Assembly: GCA_017541025.1 (NCBI GenBank)
Contig: JAFXZY010000070.1
Location: forward strand, 1 to 36,627
DNA from: Bacteroidaceae bacterium
Lineage (GTDB): Bacteria; Bacteroidota; Bacteroidia; Bacteroidales; Bacteroidaceae
Direction of reading: 5' to 3'
DNA: 36,627 nt
Shown here: positions 8,719-15,678 of the stretch, one piece after another
How the letters are laid out: every line of letters starts with the position of its first letter
Numbering within the stretch: position 1 is the stretch's first letter
Translations under genes and position numbers: made by a program
Notes under the pieces: generated by a model
The model's input: the letters and a program-made list of their open reading frames with translations, nothing else
What the model was told of the DNA's origin: nothing
The model's database searches: none

Positions 8719-9317
8719 ACGATAATCCTTTCCAACTGTTCGCGGGTGTAGCGTTCATTCTCGCTGTATAGTTTTTTCTCATGTTCCAGTATCTGGTCTA
8801 CGGTCCAATAGAACTTGATAACTTTGGCCGGTACCCCGCCGCAGATGCAATAGGGCGGCATGGACTTGTTTACAACAGCACCGGCAGCTACTGTTGTTCC
8901 TCGACCTATGGTTACATTGGATAGCAAGGTCACATTGCTTCCAATCCAAACATCTTCCTCAATTGTCACATCATGGTCATAACCCTCAGGCTTGTTGGAT
9001 TCCGTTATCTCGTTCACAAACATTCCCACCTGGCGTGCGTGGTTCCCCGTCTGTACATTCAACCCACAGGCTATACGGCATCCTTTCTTTACGATGAATC
9101 TGGCGTTCAGGGCCGAGATAGTTGCATTGCCAATGGCACCCTCGCTGTATATGAAAACATTTTTAGGATTAATGATATGCATGGGCGGTGTGAAGGTGGC
9201 GCCAGAGCATAAATGTCCGAACCTGGAGCGTGGGTAGCCGAACCTACTTCGGTATCCAAAGTACAGGCCCCGGATAAACCTGTTGTTCTTTATCTTCTGT
9301 TTAATAGCGTCTATCAT
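8715..9317 (-). CDS. Left-handed beta-helix acyltransferase (WcaF/CatB-like)
   Basis: A 200-residue protein with hexapeptide repeats (VTIEEDVWIGSNVTLLSNVT, then IGRGTTVAAGAVV) and the closing motif CICGGVPAKVIKF of O-acetyltransferases in the xenobiotic/colanic acid group. Catalytic His candidates lie in the NHAR region (about residue 109). It probably O-acetylates a sugar of the repeat unit using acetyl-CoA. The 4-nt overlap with the following GT2 gene and the 3-nt gap after the GT4 gene place it in the operon. Confidence 0.9.
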   Translation of the reverse strand: MIDAIKQKIKNNRFIRGLYFGYRSRFGYPRSRFGHLCSGATFTPPMHIINPKNVFIYSEGAIGNATISALNARFIVKKGCRIACGLNVQTGNHARQVGMFVNEITESNKPEGYDHDVTIEEDVWIGSNVTLLSNVTIGRGTTVAAGAVVNKSMPPYCICGGVPAKVIKFYWTVDQILEHEKKLYSENERYTREQLERIIV

Positions 9318-9320
9318 GTG

Positions 9321-10427
9321 TTACCTCCAGATATTTAAGAGTTGAGGCCATATCTTTTCTGTTGTATAGGTGCTGTACACCTTTTCTTTGGCCTTTTCTG
9401 ATAATTGTGTTCTGTATGCATCGTCTTTGTACAGTGCATTTGTTGCCTTTGCTACTTCATCTGCACTTTGTGGATTGAAACAGATTCCTGCTGTTTCACC
9501 CTTGTAATCCAATATCTCAGGTATAGCTCCTACGTTTGAGGATGCAATGGTACATCCGCATGCCATCGCTTCCAGAATCACGTTGGGGAAAGCCTCTGTA
9601 TAGCTGGGGAAGAGGAAAGAATCGGCCTGTAACAATTCCGTTATTACTTGGGTATAAGGTATTTCACCCATTACGTTTAGCCACTTCCCGTCTTCTCTTT
9701 CTGCTGCTAAGGATATGAGTTTTTCTTTCATCTCCTCTGTACATTTTCCAATAATCCGCAGGGATAAATCCGGCACCTGACAGCAACCTTTCACCAGTTC
9801 CGCTACGCCCTTTGTGGGAACCACATGACCCACGAAAACGGCTGATTTATAATTCCGTACAGTCTGTTCTTTCTGCTTCTCTGCTTCTTCCAGAAAAACA
9901 TCAGAAACAGGGTTGGGAATATAGGCTATGTTCTGGCAGTTCATGTCGGACAGCACTTGGAATGATTTCCTGTCTATCACAACAACTGTATCTGCCATAC
10001 CTAGGAGTTTCTTCAGAAGCCTGTACTCAAAGCCCTTTTCTTCTATGATGCTTGGCACCCTTCCAAAATGGAGATGTACGATGCTCTTTATGCCTTTCCT
10101 ATGGGCAGCGCGTGTCAGGATAATATCTTTTATGAAACCCAGATAACCGCTTGTGCAGATATGAATCACATCGGGCTCTTCAGTCTTTATCTTTCTTATG
10201 GCATTAACTACACACCTTCCTACCTCCTTCATGCCTGAGTAATAGCGCTTGAACCCTCCTACGGTGTATTCCTCAATATGCGTCCGTCGGTCAAAGGATA
10301 CCGGGACAATATCTATGCCGTTGCCGGTTTTCCGGTTATAGGCCATGATATTGCGTGCCCAGGTTCCTATGCCGCTGCTGACAACATCAGGAGTTTCAAG
10401 GTATGGAGTGCAGAAAAGTACCTTCAT
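9321..10427 (-). CDS. Family 4 glycosyltransferase (GT-B fold)
   Basis: A 368-residue retaining glycosyltransferase. The N-terminal domain begins MKVLFCTPYLETPDVVSSGI. The C-terminal donor domain has VFVGHVVPTKGVAELVKG (about 193-210) and the EX7E-type motif in SYTEAFPNVILEAMACG (about 276-292), with GICFNPQSADEVA near the end. It extends the lipid-linked repeat unit in the cytoplasm. It lies 4 nt after the LicD gene and 3 nt before the acyltransferase gene. Donor and acceptor are unknown. Confidence 0.93.
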   Translation of the reverse strand: MKVLFCTPYLETPDVVSSGIGTWARNIMAYNRKTGNGIDIVPVSFDRRTHIEEYTVGGFKRYYSGMKEVGRCVVNAIRKIKTEEPDVIHICTSGYLGFIKDIILTRAAHRKGIKSIVHLHFGRVPSIIEEKGFEYRLLKKLLGMADTVVVIDRKSFQVLSDMNCQNIAYIPNPVSDVFLEEAEKQKEQTVRNYKSAVFVGHVVPTKGVAELVKGCCQVPDLSLRIIGKCTEEMKEKLISLAAEREDGKWLNVMGEIPYTQVITELLQADSFLFPSYTEAFPNVILEAMACGCTIASSNVGAIPEILDYKGETAGICFNPQSADEVAKATNALYKDDAYRTQLSEKAKEKVYSTYTTEKIWPQLLNIWR

Positions 10428-10431
10428 AACA

Positions 10432-11235
10432 TCAGTCCTTCCAATATGCAGTGTTAGTATGATAAGTTTTCCTTTTCTCGGGCGGGGGCGGCGTCATGTA
10501 GTCTTCCCCAAACTGTAGGGAGAGATAGGTATGATAGTCGGCAAATCCGCTATATGCTTTCCCTTCGAAAGATGTCTCCACCAAATCGTGGAACAGACTC
10601 TTTGGGAAGGGTTTCTTGGCAAGTATTCCCTGACAGCATTCAAAGACTCGGCTGTATCCTTTCCCATTGTGTTGCTGAATGAATTTGTTTACCTCAACGG
10701 CACGCTTATGGGTATGATGGAAAAGCATTTTTATAAACACAAGGGCCACGTTGTTGTACCACTTGTGGTTTCTGGAGAATCTGATGCTTGTCAGCCTCAA
10801 CTTGTGTATCATGGGAAGTCTCTTGCGGTTGAAGAGTTTCCATGCTGTTTCATCGTCAGGCACATCGTCAACGGGGAATATATCTATACTGATACCAATG
10901 TGCTGTTGCTTATTCTTCTTCTCTTTTACCAATGTCCTGTTATCATAAATCTTGGCAAAGCAGGTGCCCCAGTTCTTTGTCCTGCTGAGGGAGGCCATCT
11001 GGTATCTGTCGAGATAAACATCTGGGAAGAGGGTATCCAGCCGGTCAAAATCCTCCCGGAGCATATAGATGTCAATGTCATCGTCCCAGGGGATGTAGCC
11101 TTTATGGCGGATGGCTCCAAGCATGGTGCCGCAGGCAAGAGAATAACGGATGCCTGTCTCTTGGCAAAATGTATGCAGGGCATCCAGTATCTCCGTCTGA
11201 ATCTGCTTGCGCTCATCTATTCCAATGGTTCTCAT
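10432..11235 (-). CDS. LicD-family phosphotransferase
   Basis: I take MRTIGIDERKQIQTEIL (ATG 11235, 10 nt after the upstream stop) as the start, giving 267 residues; an ATG at 11268 would overlap the upstream gene. The LicD signature is clear: SLACGTMLGAIRHKGYIPWD followed by DDIDIYM, with the acidic metal-binding DDDID. LicD proteins transfer a phospho-alcohol such as phosphocholine or phosphoribitol from a CDP derivative to a glycan. The gene directly upstream encodes a CDP-alcohol-type cytidylyltransferase, which probably makes the donor, so the polysaccharide is probably decorated with a phosphodiester-linked alcohol. Which alcohol is unknown. Confidence 0.9.
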   Translation of the reverse strand: MRTIGIDERKQIQTEILDALHTFCQETGIRYSLACGTMLGAIRHKGYIPWDDDIDIYMLREDFDRLDTLFPDVYLDRYQMASLSRTKNWGTCFAKIYDNRTLVKEKKNKQQHIGISIDIFPVDDVPDDETAWKLFNRKRLPMIHKLRLTSIRFSRNHKWYNNVALVFIKMLFHHTHKRAVEVNKFIQQHNGKGYSRVFECCQGILAKKPFPKSLFHDLVETSFEGKAYSGFADYHTYLSLQFGEDYMTPPPPEKRKTYHTNTAYWKD

Positions 11236-11245
11236 AATGGCTACG

Positions 11246-11650
11246 TTACTTGATGTTGATGAACTCACGTAATAACGAAGAGGATATGCCCTCTGTTCTT
11301 GGAATTACCACTACCTCCTTGCCGTTGGCTTTGCACCATTCGATGGCCTTTTGAAAACCTTCGTGGTTCTGGTCGGGCCCTATGGCAAATATGTCAAAGT
11401 CAATGTTTACAATATCCTTGTCTACATCCTTATAGGTAATCACTTCATCTACATATCTGATACCTGCCACCATCATACGGCGCTCGTCGGTAGTATTGAT
11501 GATTTTGGCATCTGGCTTGTATTTCAGTATGTAGCCGCCGTCTTGAACGGCAGCAATCAGGTAGTCTCCCTTTTCTCTGGCATGTTTGAACAGTAGTATG
11601 TGTCCAACGTGCAGAAGATCATATACTCCAAATGTAAGTACCTTTTTCAT
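11246..11650 (-). CDS. TagD-like cytidylyltransferase (CDP-alcohol synthesis)
   Basis: A 134-residue single-domain nucleotidyltransferase of the glycerol-3-phosphate/phosphocholine cytidylyltransferase group. The N-terminus reads MKKVLTFGVYDLLHVGH with the HxGH motif (HVGH, 15-18), and the C-terminal motif RTEGISSSLLR (about 118-128) corresponds to the RTxGISTT motif that binds CTP phosphates. It would make a CDP-activated alcohol from CTP and a phosphorylated alcohol. Its pairing with the adjacent LicD gene (10-nt gap) supports the role. No gene for making the phosphorylated alcohol is seen in the window. Confidence 0.92.
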   Translation of the reverse strand: MKKVLTFGVYDLLHVGHILLFKHAREKGDYLIAAVQDGGYILKYKPDAKIINTTDERRMMVAGIRYVDEVITYKDVDKDIVNIDFDIFAIGPDQNHEGFQKAIEWCKANGKEVVVIPRTEGISSSLLREFINIK

Positions 11651-11656
11651 TCCATT

Positions 11657-12739
11657 TCAGTTCTTGAACCATTCCAAATATCTTTTTGCACATTCGTCAA
11701 TAGCATAGGGACAACTGTCCTTTTCCCTTTCTGCCTGTGCGCTGATAGTCTCTTTGTTCTTTAGGAATCGCCTGACGGTTTCCTTGTATTCCTCCTTTGT
11801 GTGGCCGCTTGCCAGACAGCCATTCTCTCCCTCTTTTACTATATCCGTTGCTCCGCACACGGGGGTAGAGATAATGGATTTGCCACTTAGGTAAGCTTCG
11901 ATGAGGGTGATGGGCATTCCTTCATACTTTGAAGAAAGACAAAAAGCATCGGCACATGCCAGATAATCATAAACATTGTCTTTTGTGCCTATGAAGTGAA
12001 TGTTGTTGCAGGCTTTTTCTGCGATGCTTTTTCCTAAGGCCGAATCAAATCCTGCTCCTATAATCACCAATGCCAGTTTCTCTCCTTCTTCTATCAGTTC
12101 ATTGAAGCTTTCAACAAGCAGCATCTGGTCTTTGCAAGGGTGACAGCGGGCTATGTGTATAAATAAGGTGCCATCTGCTGTCGTTCTGTAGGCTTGCATC
12201 TCCTTTCTTACATCATCTGCCTTGTCTGTGAGGGCTGGCAATGCTCTGCCGTTGGGAATCAGTCTTTGTTTCAACTTTGGATGTACCGTACTGAACTGCC
12301 GGTAGTTAGTTTCCGAGATGGTGATGAACTTGCATCTTCCCAAGAATCCACTCAGCCTAACCTGAAGGCCCGACCAACCATGTGAGTAGTGGTCGCAAAC
12401 ATCGCTGTGTATAGTCAGGTAGAATTTGTACCTGCGTCCGTACAGCAGGTTGGCCAGCAACATGGTGTACCTGGCATGGCTGTGAACGTGTACAACATCC
12501 GGCTTTATCCTGTTTACCCATTTGCAGCATTGTACCAACTGCCTGATGCTGCCTCCTAAGGGCATCTTGGCCTCAAGAACCTTTACCTTAGGACTGAGTT
12601 GAGGCAGATAGAAATGCTCCACATCCTTCAGTATCAGCACAGTCACATCTTCTGTCTTCGACAGTTCGTTGCAGAGGTCGGTAACAAGTCTTTCTGCCCC
12701 CCCTGATGCCAGGCTTTGTATCACTTCAAGTATTTTCAT
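11657..12739 (-). CDS. Family 4 glycosyltransferase (GT-B fold)
   Basis: A 360-residue GT4 enzyme starting MKILEVIQSLASGGAERLV, the typical glycine-rich acceptor-domain entry. The C-terminal domain has LFIHIARCHPCKDQMLLVES (about 189-208), LVIIGAGFDSALGKSIAEK and the EX7E-type motif SSKYEGMPITLIEAYLSG (about 273-290). It is a cytoplasmic repeat-unit glycosyltransferase. It lies 5 nt after the wzy-like gene and 6 nt before the cytidylyltransferase gene, within the operon. Sugar specificity is not predictable. Confidence 0.93.
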   Translation of the reverse strand: MKILEVIQSLASGGAERLVTDLCNELSKTEDVTVLILKDVEHFYLPQLSPKVKVLEAKMPLGGSIRQLVQCCKWVNRIKPDVVHVHSHARYTMLLANLLYGRRYKFYLTIHSDVCDHYSHGWSGLQVRLSGFLGRCKFITISETNYRQFSTVHPKLKQRLIPNGRALPALTDKADDVRKEMQAYRTTADGTLFIHIARCHPCKDQMLLVESFNELIEEGEKLALVIIGAGFDSALGKSIAEKACNNIHFIGTKDNVYDYLACADAFCLSSKYEGMPITLIEAYLSGKSIISTPVCGATDIVKEGENGCLASGHTKEEYKETVRRFLKNKETISAQAEREKDSCPYAIDECAKRYLEWFKN

Positions 12740-12744
12740 GGGCG

Positions 12745-13917
12745 TCAGAAGGAGTTAGCGTTGGCATTGAAGTTGTCTATGGTGTAGAGCGAATATGCCA
12801 TATTGAATATGTTGGAGACAAGGAAAGCATACAGGGTGATTCTTACATATAGGCTTCCTGAGTAGTTCCGCAGGAAAATCATGGCAAAGATTGTCAGCGG
12901 GTAGCAGGCAGCATCCCAGAATCGTTGGGACAGGTAGGCCGACACGTTGTTGTTGAAGAACAGACAGGAGATATAGATAAGCAAATATGTCAGCATCAGC
13001 AGATGCTTCTCCATATAGCTTGCCTCCACCTTTTCAATAAATATCTTCTTTATGCCGTAGAAGAACAACATCAGTACCGGTAGTCTGTTGACAATAATCT
13101 TGAGGAATCCCCTTATGTTCAACTCTACCCTGAAACTTGATTCGATGTATTTTGTAGCCTTTTCCTGCATGGCATCGTTGTTGCTTACCATCCCGATAAA
13201 TTGGGTCGAGAGTTCTTTTGTTATATCGTAAAGGTAGGGGAAAAGCAGAACAGATACAATAATCATGGCCAGCGACTTGGTTCCCGGGATGAATAGTAAA
13301 AGGGACAAGACAATGAATACAAATATGGTAGAGTGGAAGAAAGTGGAGATTATCAGGAGAATTATGCCCATGACAAGTTTCTGGGGCATGGCATCTTCTG
13401 CAGAATGGAACAGGAGCACGTAGCCATAAAACATCATCATAAAACCCAGTGTCTGCCTTAGGTTGGGGAAGTAGTTCATCAACATGAGTGTGAAGACGAA
13501 GAACGAGAAATCCAGATCGCTCTTTATCTCGTCCAGAATCATAAACAGCAGGAAGGCCGCTAAGCCCCATACACAGAAACGCCAGAGGTAATAATTGGTA
13601 GGTAGTCCCTTTATGAGCAGTACATATACATCCTCAAAGTGTATGGGATGGTCAGACTGCACGTTCAAGTCGTAAATCACCTGGTTGTGCAGGAAATCAC
13701 CTCCCACACAGCCGAAGGTAACGAACAGCATGGTAAAGATAAGCATCCTGTACCAGAACGAGCGGGGCTTGTAGAAGAAGTATTCCTCCTCGGTCTCGTA
13801 GTTGTATTCCTCGTACAGCTTATCGTATTTCCGCATTTCACGATAGCCCAGCAATAGCATAATCACCCATGCTATCACCGTCAGAATTTCGTGTAATAAG
13901 GAAACCGAATACTGCAT
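12745..13917 (-). CDS. wzy: Wzy-like polysaccharide polymerase (EpsG family)
   Basis: A strongly hydrophobic 390-residue protein with about ten predicted TM segments, beginning with MQYSVSLLHEILTVIAWVIM. The start at 13917 is preceded by AAGAGAGG and lies 11 nt after the wzx stop; the reading upstream to 14016 overlaps wzx and was rejected. The pattern of TM helices with conserved aromatic and acidic loops (DLDFSFFVFTLMLMNYFPNL, SQRFWDAACYPL) resembles EpsG-type polymerases, which join lipid-linked repeat units at the periplasmic face. The assignment rests on topology, family resemblance and the neighbouring wzx, since polymerases diverge rapidly. Confidence 0.8.
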   Translation of the reverse strand: MQYSVSLLHEILTVIAWVIMLLLGYREMRKYDKLYEEYNYETEEEYFFYKPRSFWYRMLIFTMLFVTFGCVGGDFLHNQVIYDLNVQSDHPIHFEDVYVLLIKGLPTNYYLWRFCVWGLAAFLLFMILDEIKSDLDFSFFVFTLMLMNYFPNLRQTLGFMMMFYGYVLLFHSAEDAMPQKLVMGIILLIISTFFHSTIFVFIVLSLLLFIPGTKSLAMIIVSVLLFPYLYDITKELSTQFIGMVSNNDAMQEKATKYIESSFRVELNIRGFLKIIVNRLPVLMLFFYGIKKIFIEKVEASYMEKHLLMLTYLLIYISCLFFNNNVSAYLSQRFWDAACYPLTIFAMIFLRNYSGSLYVRITLYAFLVSNIFNMAYSLYTIDNFNANANSF

Positions 13918-13928
13918 AACCTCTCTTT

Positions 13929-15173
13929 CTATTTTGTATAATTCAACTTGCCCAGAATAAAGGCACTGATAATAATCTCTGGTGTCATCAGCAGGAATTG
14001 CGTCACGCCATACCATACTAACATGTTACTGCCCGTCCACAGGTTGCAGATGGCCCATATCAACAATATCCTTACTATGTTCAGCCCCACCTCCAGATTC
14101 AGGTAGTTCAGCGTCTTTGCCAGCAGGGTGAACATACCCAGGTAACAGATGGTGCCTGTTTGTATCAGCAGGATGAACAATACCTTCCACGTATAACTTC
14201 CCATATCCGCATATATGTAACTAACGCACGCTGCCGAGCATAGGGCAATAAACAGAATGACTCCGAAGTAGGGTAGGCCATATCTGAGTAACTTCTGCAC
14301 ATAGACTCTTATCTCCTCCACATTGTCGCGTGAGAATTTGGATAGGTAGAAGTTGTAGAAGGTGGACTTGAAGATGTATATCATGCCGATAAAACCCGAA
14401 GCAAAAGCCAGCGCAGCCGTAAAGCTCTTGTCTTGGTTCTTGGTGCAGATTAGGAACATCTTGTCAGCAATGATGAACAGGACGCCTGTCAGCCATACCT
14501 TTAGCGAGTATGTGGCAAATTCTACCAGCATAGGTTTCTCTATCTGCATGGGCCTGACGTTGCGTACCACCCTCAGCGTATAATCCTTAATATCCACTAC
14601 AAAGGGGAAAACAAATATCAGCAACAGCAGCAGCGCATTCCCCTCGGTTCGCGTCAGCGTGATATAGGCCAATGCAGCGATTCGCAATAGGAAGGCCGAA
14701 AGGGAAACCCACAGCATATAGCGGTATTGTTTCTGTTGGATGTTAGCCCCCTTGTTGTAAAGGAAAATGCTGGAAACTATCACGCTTAGGGCAAAGCAGA
14801 GCCTCTCGGCAAAGGAAAGGTCAGGCATCTTCAGCAACACGAACACAAAGCTTTGTGGCAACAGACAGCAGGCCAGAATACCAATGTTCAGCAATGTAAC
14901 CAGCGCGTAGTAGATGTTCAGGGACTGAGGGCTGTTCTGCTTGGCAAAGTAGTACAGCGCCATCACAAAACCCACCTGCATGGTGTTGGTGGCAAACAGC
15001 ACCATCTGGAAGATGTACACAAACTGGGTGTATGCATTGGGGGTAAGAATTATAGGGAGAAAAGCATTGACAAGGAAAGAAGAAATGCTGAATACAATGT
15101 TCGCCATCAGAAAGAACATAATATCCTTCTTCAGAAAGGCCACAGCTTTATCTTGTACTTCCTCCAGTGTCAT
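13929..15173 (-). CDS. wzx: Wzx-type repeat-unit flippase
   Basis: A 414-residue polytopic protein (about 12 TM) of the polysaccharide transporter/MOP group. I start it at ATG 15173 (MTLEEVQDKAVAFLKKDIMF), because the reading to 15248 runs back through a tRNA gene. It moves undecaprenyl-linked repeat units across the inner membrane. The first helix (MANIVFSISSFLVNAFLPII) with a following TQFVYIFQ segment fits the family. It is the first protein gene of the leftward operon and begins just 17 nt after the 3' end of tRNA-Pro. No separate promoter or terminator fits in between, so it is probably transcribed together with the tRNA. Confidence 0.87.
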   Translation of the reverse strand: MTLEEVQDKAVAFLKKDIMFFLMANIVFSISSFLVNAFLPIILTPNAYTQFVYIFQMVLFATNTMQVGFVMALYYFAKQNSPQSLNIYYALVTLLNIGILACCLLPQSFVFVLLKMPDLSFAERLCFALSVIVSSIFLYNKGANIQQKQYRYMLWVSLSAFLLRIAALAYITLTRTEGNALLLLLIFVFPFVVDIKDYTLRVVRNVRPMQIEKPMLVEFATYSLKVWLTGVLFIIADKMFLICTKNQDKSFTAALAFASGFIGMIYIFKSTFYNFYLSKFSRDNVEEIRVYVQKLLRYGLPYFGVILFIALCSAACVSYIYADMGSYTWKVLFILLIQTGTICYLGMFTLLAKTLNYLNLEVGLNIVRILLIWAICNLWTGSNMLVWYGVTQFLLMTPEIIISAFILGKLNYTK

Positions 15174-15190
15174 TAGTTGCGTCGTGGTTG

Positions 15191-15263
15191 TCGGATAGAG
15201 GAGACTCGAACTCCCGACCCCTACGTCCCGAACGTAGTACGCTACCAACTGCGCTACTATCCG
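15191..15263 (-). tRNA. tRNA-Pro (anticodon CGG)
   Basis: A full cloverleaf on the minus strand. Acceptor CGGATAG pairs with CTATCCG, the D-arm is GCGC/GCGT, and anticodon stem CTACG/CGTAG encloses the loop TTCGGGA, with CGG at positions 34-36. The T-arm is GGGAG-TTCGAGT-CTCCT. The discriminator is A and CCA is not encoded. It has its own strong promoter and sits at the head of the polysaccharide operon. Confidence 0.96.
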
Positions 15264-15303
15264 AATGCAATGTCATAAAGGCCGAAACCTCTAATTGCGG
15301 GTA

Positions 15304-15334
15304 CAAAGGTACGAATAAGTGAGCACAATACAAA
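15304..15334 (-). promoter_or_regulatory. Promoter of tRNA-Pro and probably of the polysaccharide operon
   Basis: On the minus strand, TTTG (15331-15334) and TACCTTTG (15304-15311) are separated by 19 nt, an exact Bacteroidetes promoter. It initiates about 35 nt before the tRNA. The intervening sequence (ATTGTGCTCACTTATTCG) closely matches that of the promoter repeats upstream of wza. Confidence 0.85.
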
Positions 15335-15503
15335 ATAAAAAAGAATAATATTTTTATTGTCGAATGAAAGAATCTTCGAGAAGTAGTCTTAAAATTACGA
15401 AAAATCGAGAGAAGAACAAAAGAATTCATTCTTTTTTATTCCGAGATGTAGTAATTTCGAGGCGACAGCCTCAAAGTGACGAAAAAAGATTCTGTTTTCC
15501 AAA
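15304..15503 (-). repeat. Diverged inverted copies of the ~83-bp promoter repeat
   Basis: Read on the minus strand, -7-like elements occur at 15472-15479 (TCACTTTG), 15390-15397 (TAATTTTA) and 15304-15311 (TACCTTTG), with periods of 82 and 86 bp. Sequence between them follows the type-B unit of the wza array: palindrome GAGGCTGTCGCCTC (15459-15472) in place of GAGACTATCGTCTC, then CTCGGAATAAAAA and TTTTGTATTGTGCTCACTTA. With 15535-15623 (surface-protein box) this accounts for most of the 415-bp gene-free interval 15264-15678. Confidence 0.75.
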
Positions 15504-15534
15504 TTTATTTAGCGCAATAAGCTTTTTGTCCCAA

Positions 15535-15623
15535 AAAACATAGGAAATCGGCTAACAAAAAAGCTATTGTTAGTTGTTTTTCTTTTTTGTTAGTCCCTAA
15601 AAGTTATTTTCCCCATATATTTG
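15535..15623 (+). promoter_or_regulatory. Shared operator box plus -7 element upstream of the LRR protein gene
   Basis: About 61 bp (15538-15598) match the region upstream of the gene at 19862 with four mismatches and one gap. It holds CTAACAA (15552-15558) and direct repeats TTGTTAG at 15567-15573 and 15587-15593, 20 bp apart. A good -7 box TATATTTG lies at 15616-15623, but no TTTG stands at the -33 position; the second half-site ends where it should be. This is the layout of a promoter needing an AraC-type activator. Confidence 0.75.
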
Positions 15624-15678
15624 CGACAAATAAAACCAATGATGATGAAATTGTAACTAGTCCTAAAACCAATACGCG

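Noticed and set aside
10531-11253. 240-codon plus-strand frame opposite the LicD gene
   Set aside because: Antisense to a gene with an unmistakable LicD signature in a tight operon; no domain of its own.
13918-14016. Longer start for the wzy-like gene
   Set aside because: It would overlap wzx by ~90 nt and adds residues unlike a membrane protein start; ATG 13917 has a good ribosome site.
15191-15263. tRNA-Pro as an integration site of a mobile island
   Set aside because: No integrase, and no repeat of the tRNA 3' end was found in the window.
15148-15429. 93-codon minus-strand frame over the tRNA-Pro and its promoter
   Set aside because: It is read through the tRNA and the promoter repeats; its translation is low complexity.
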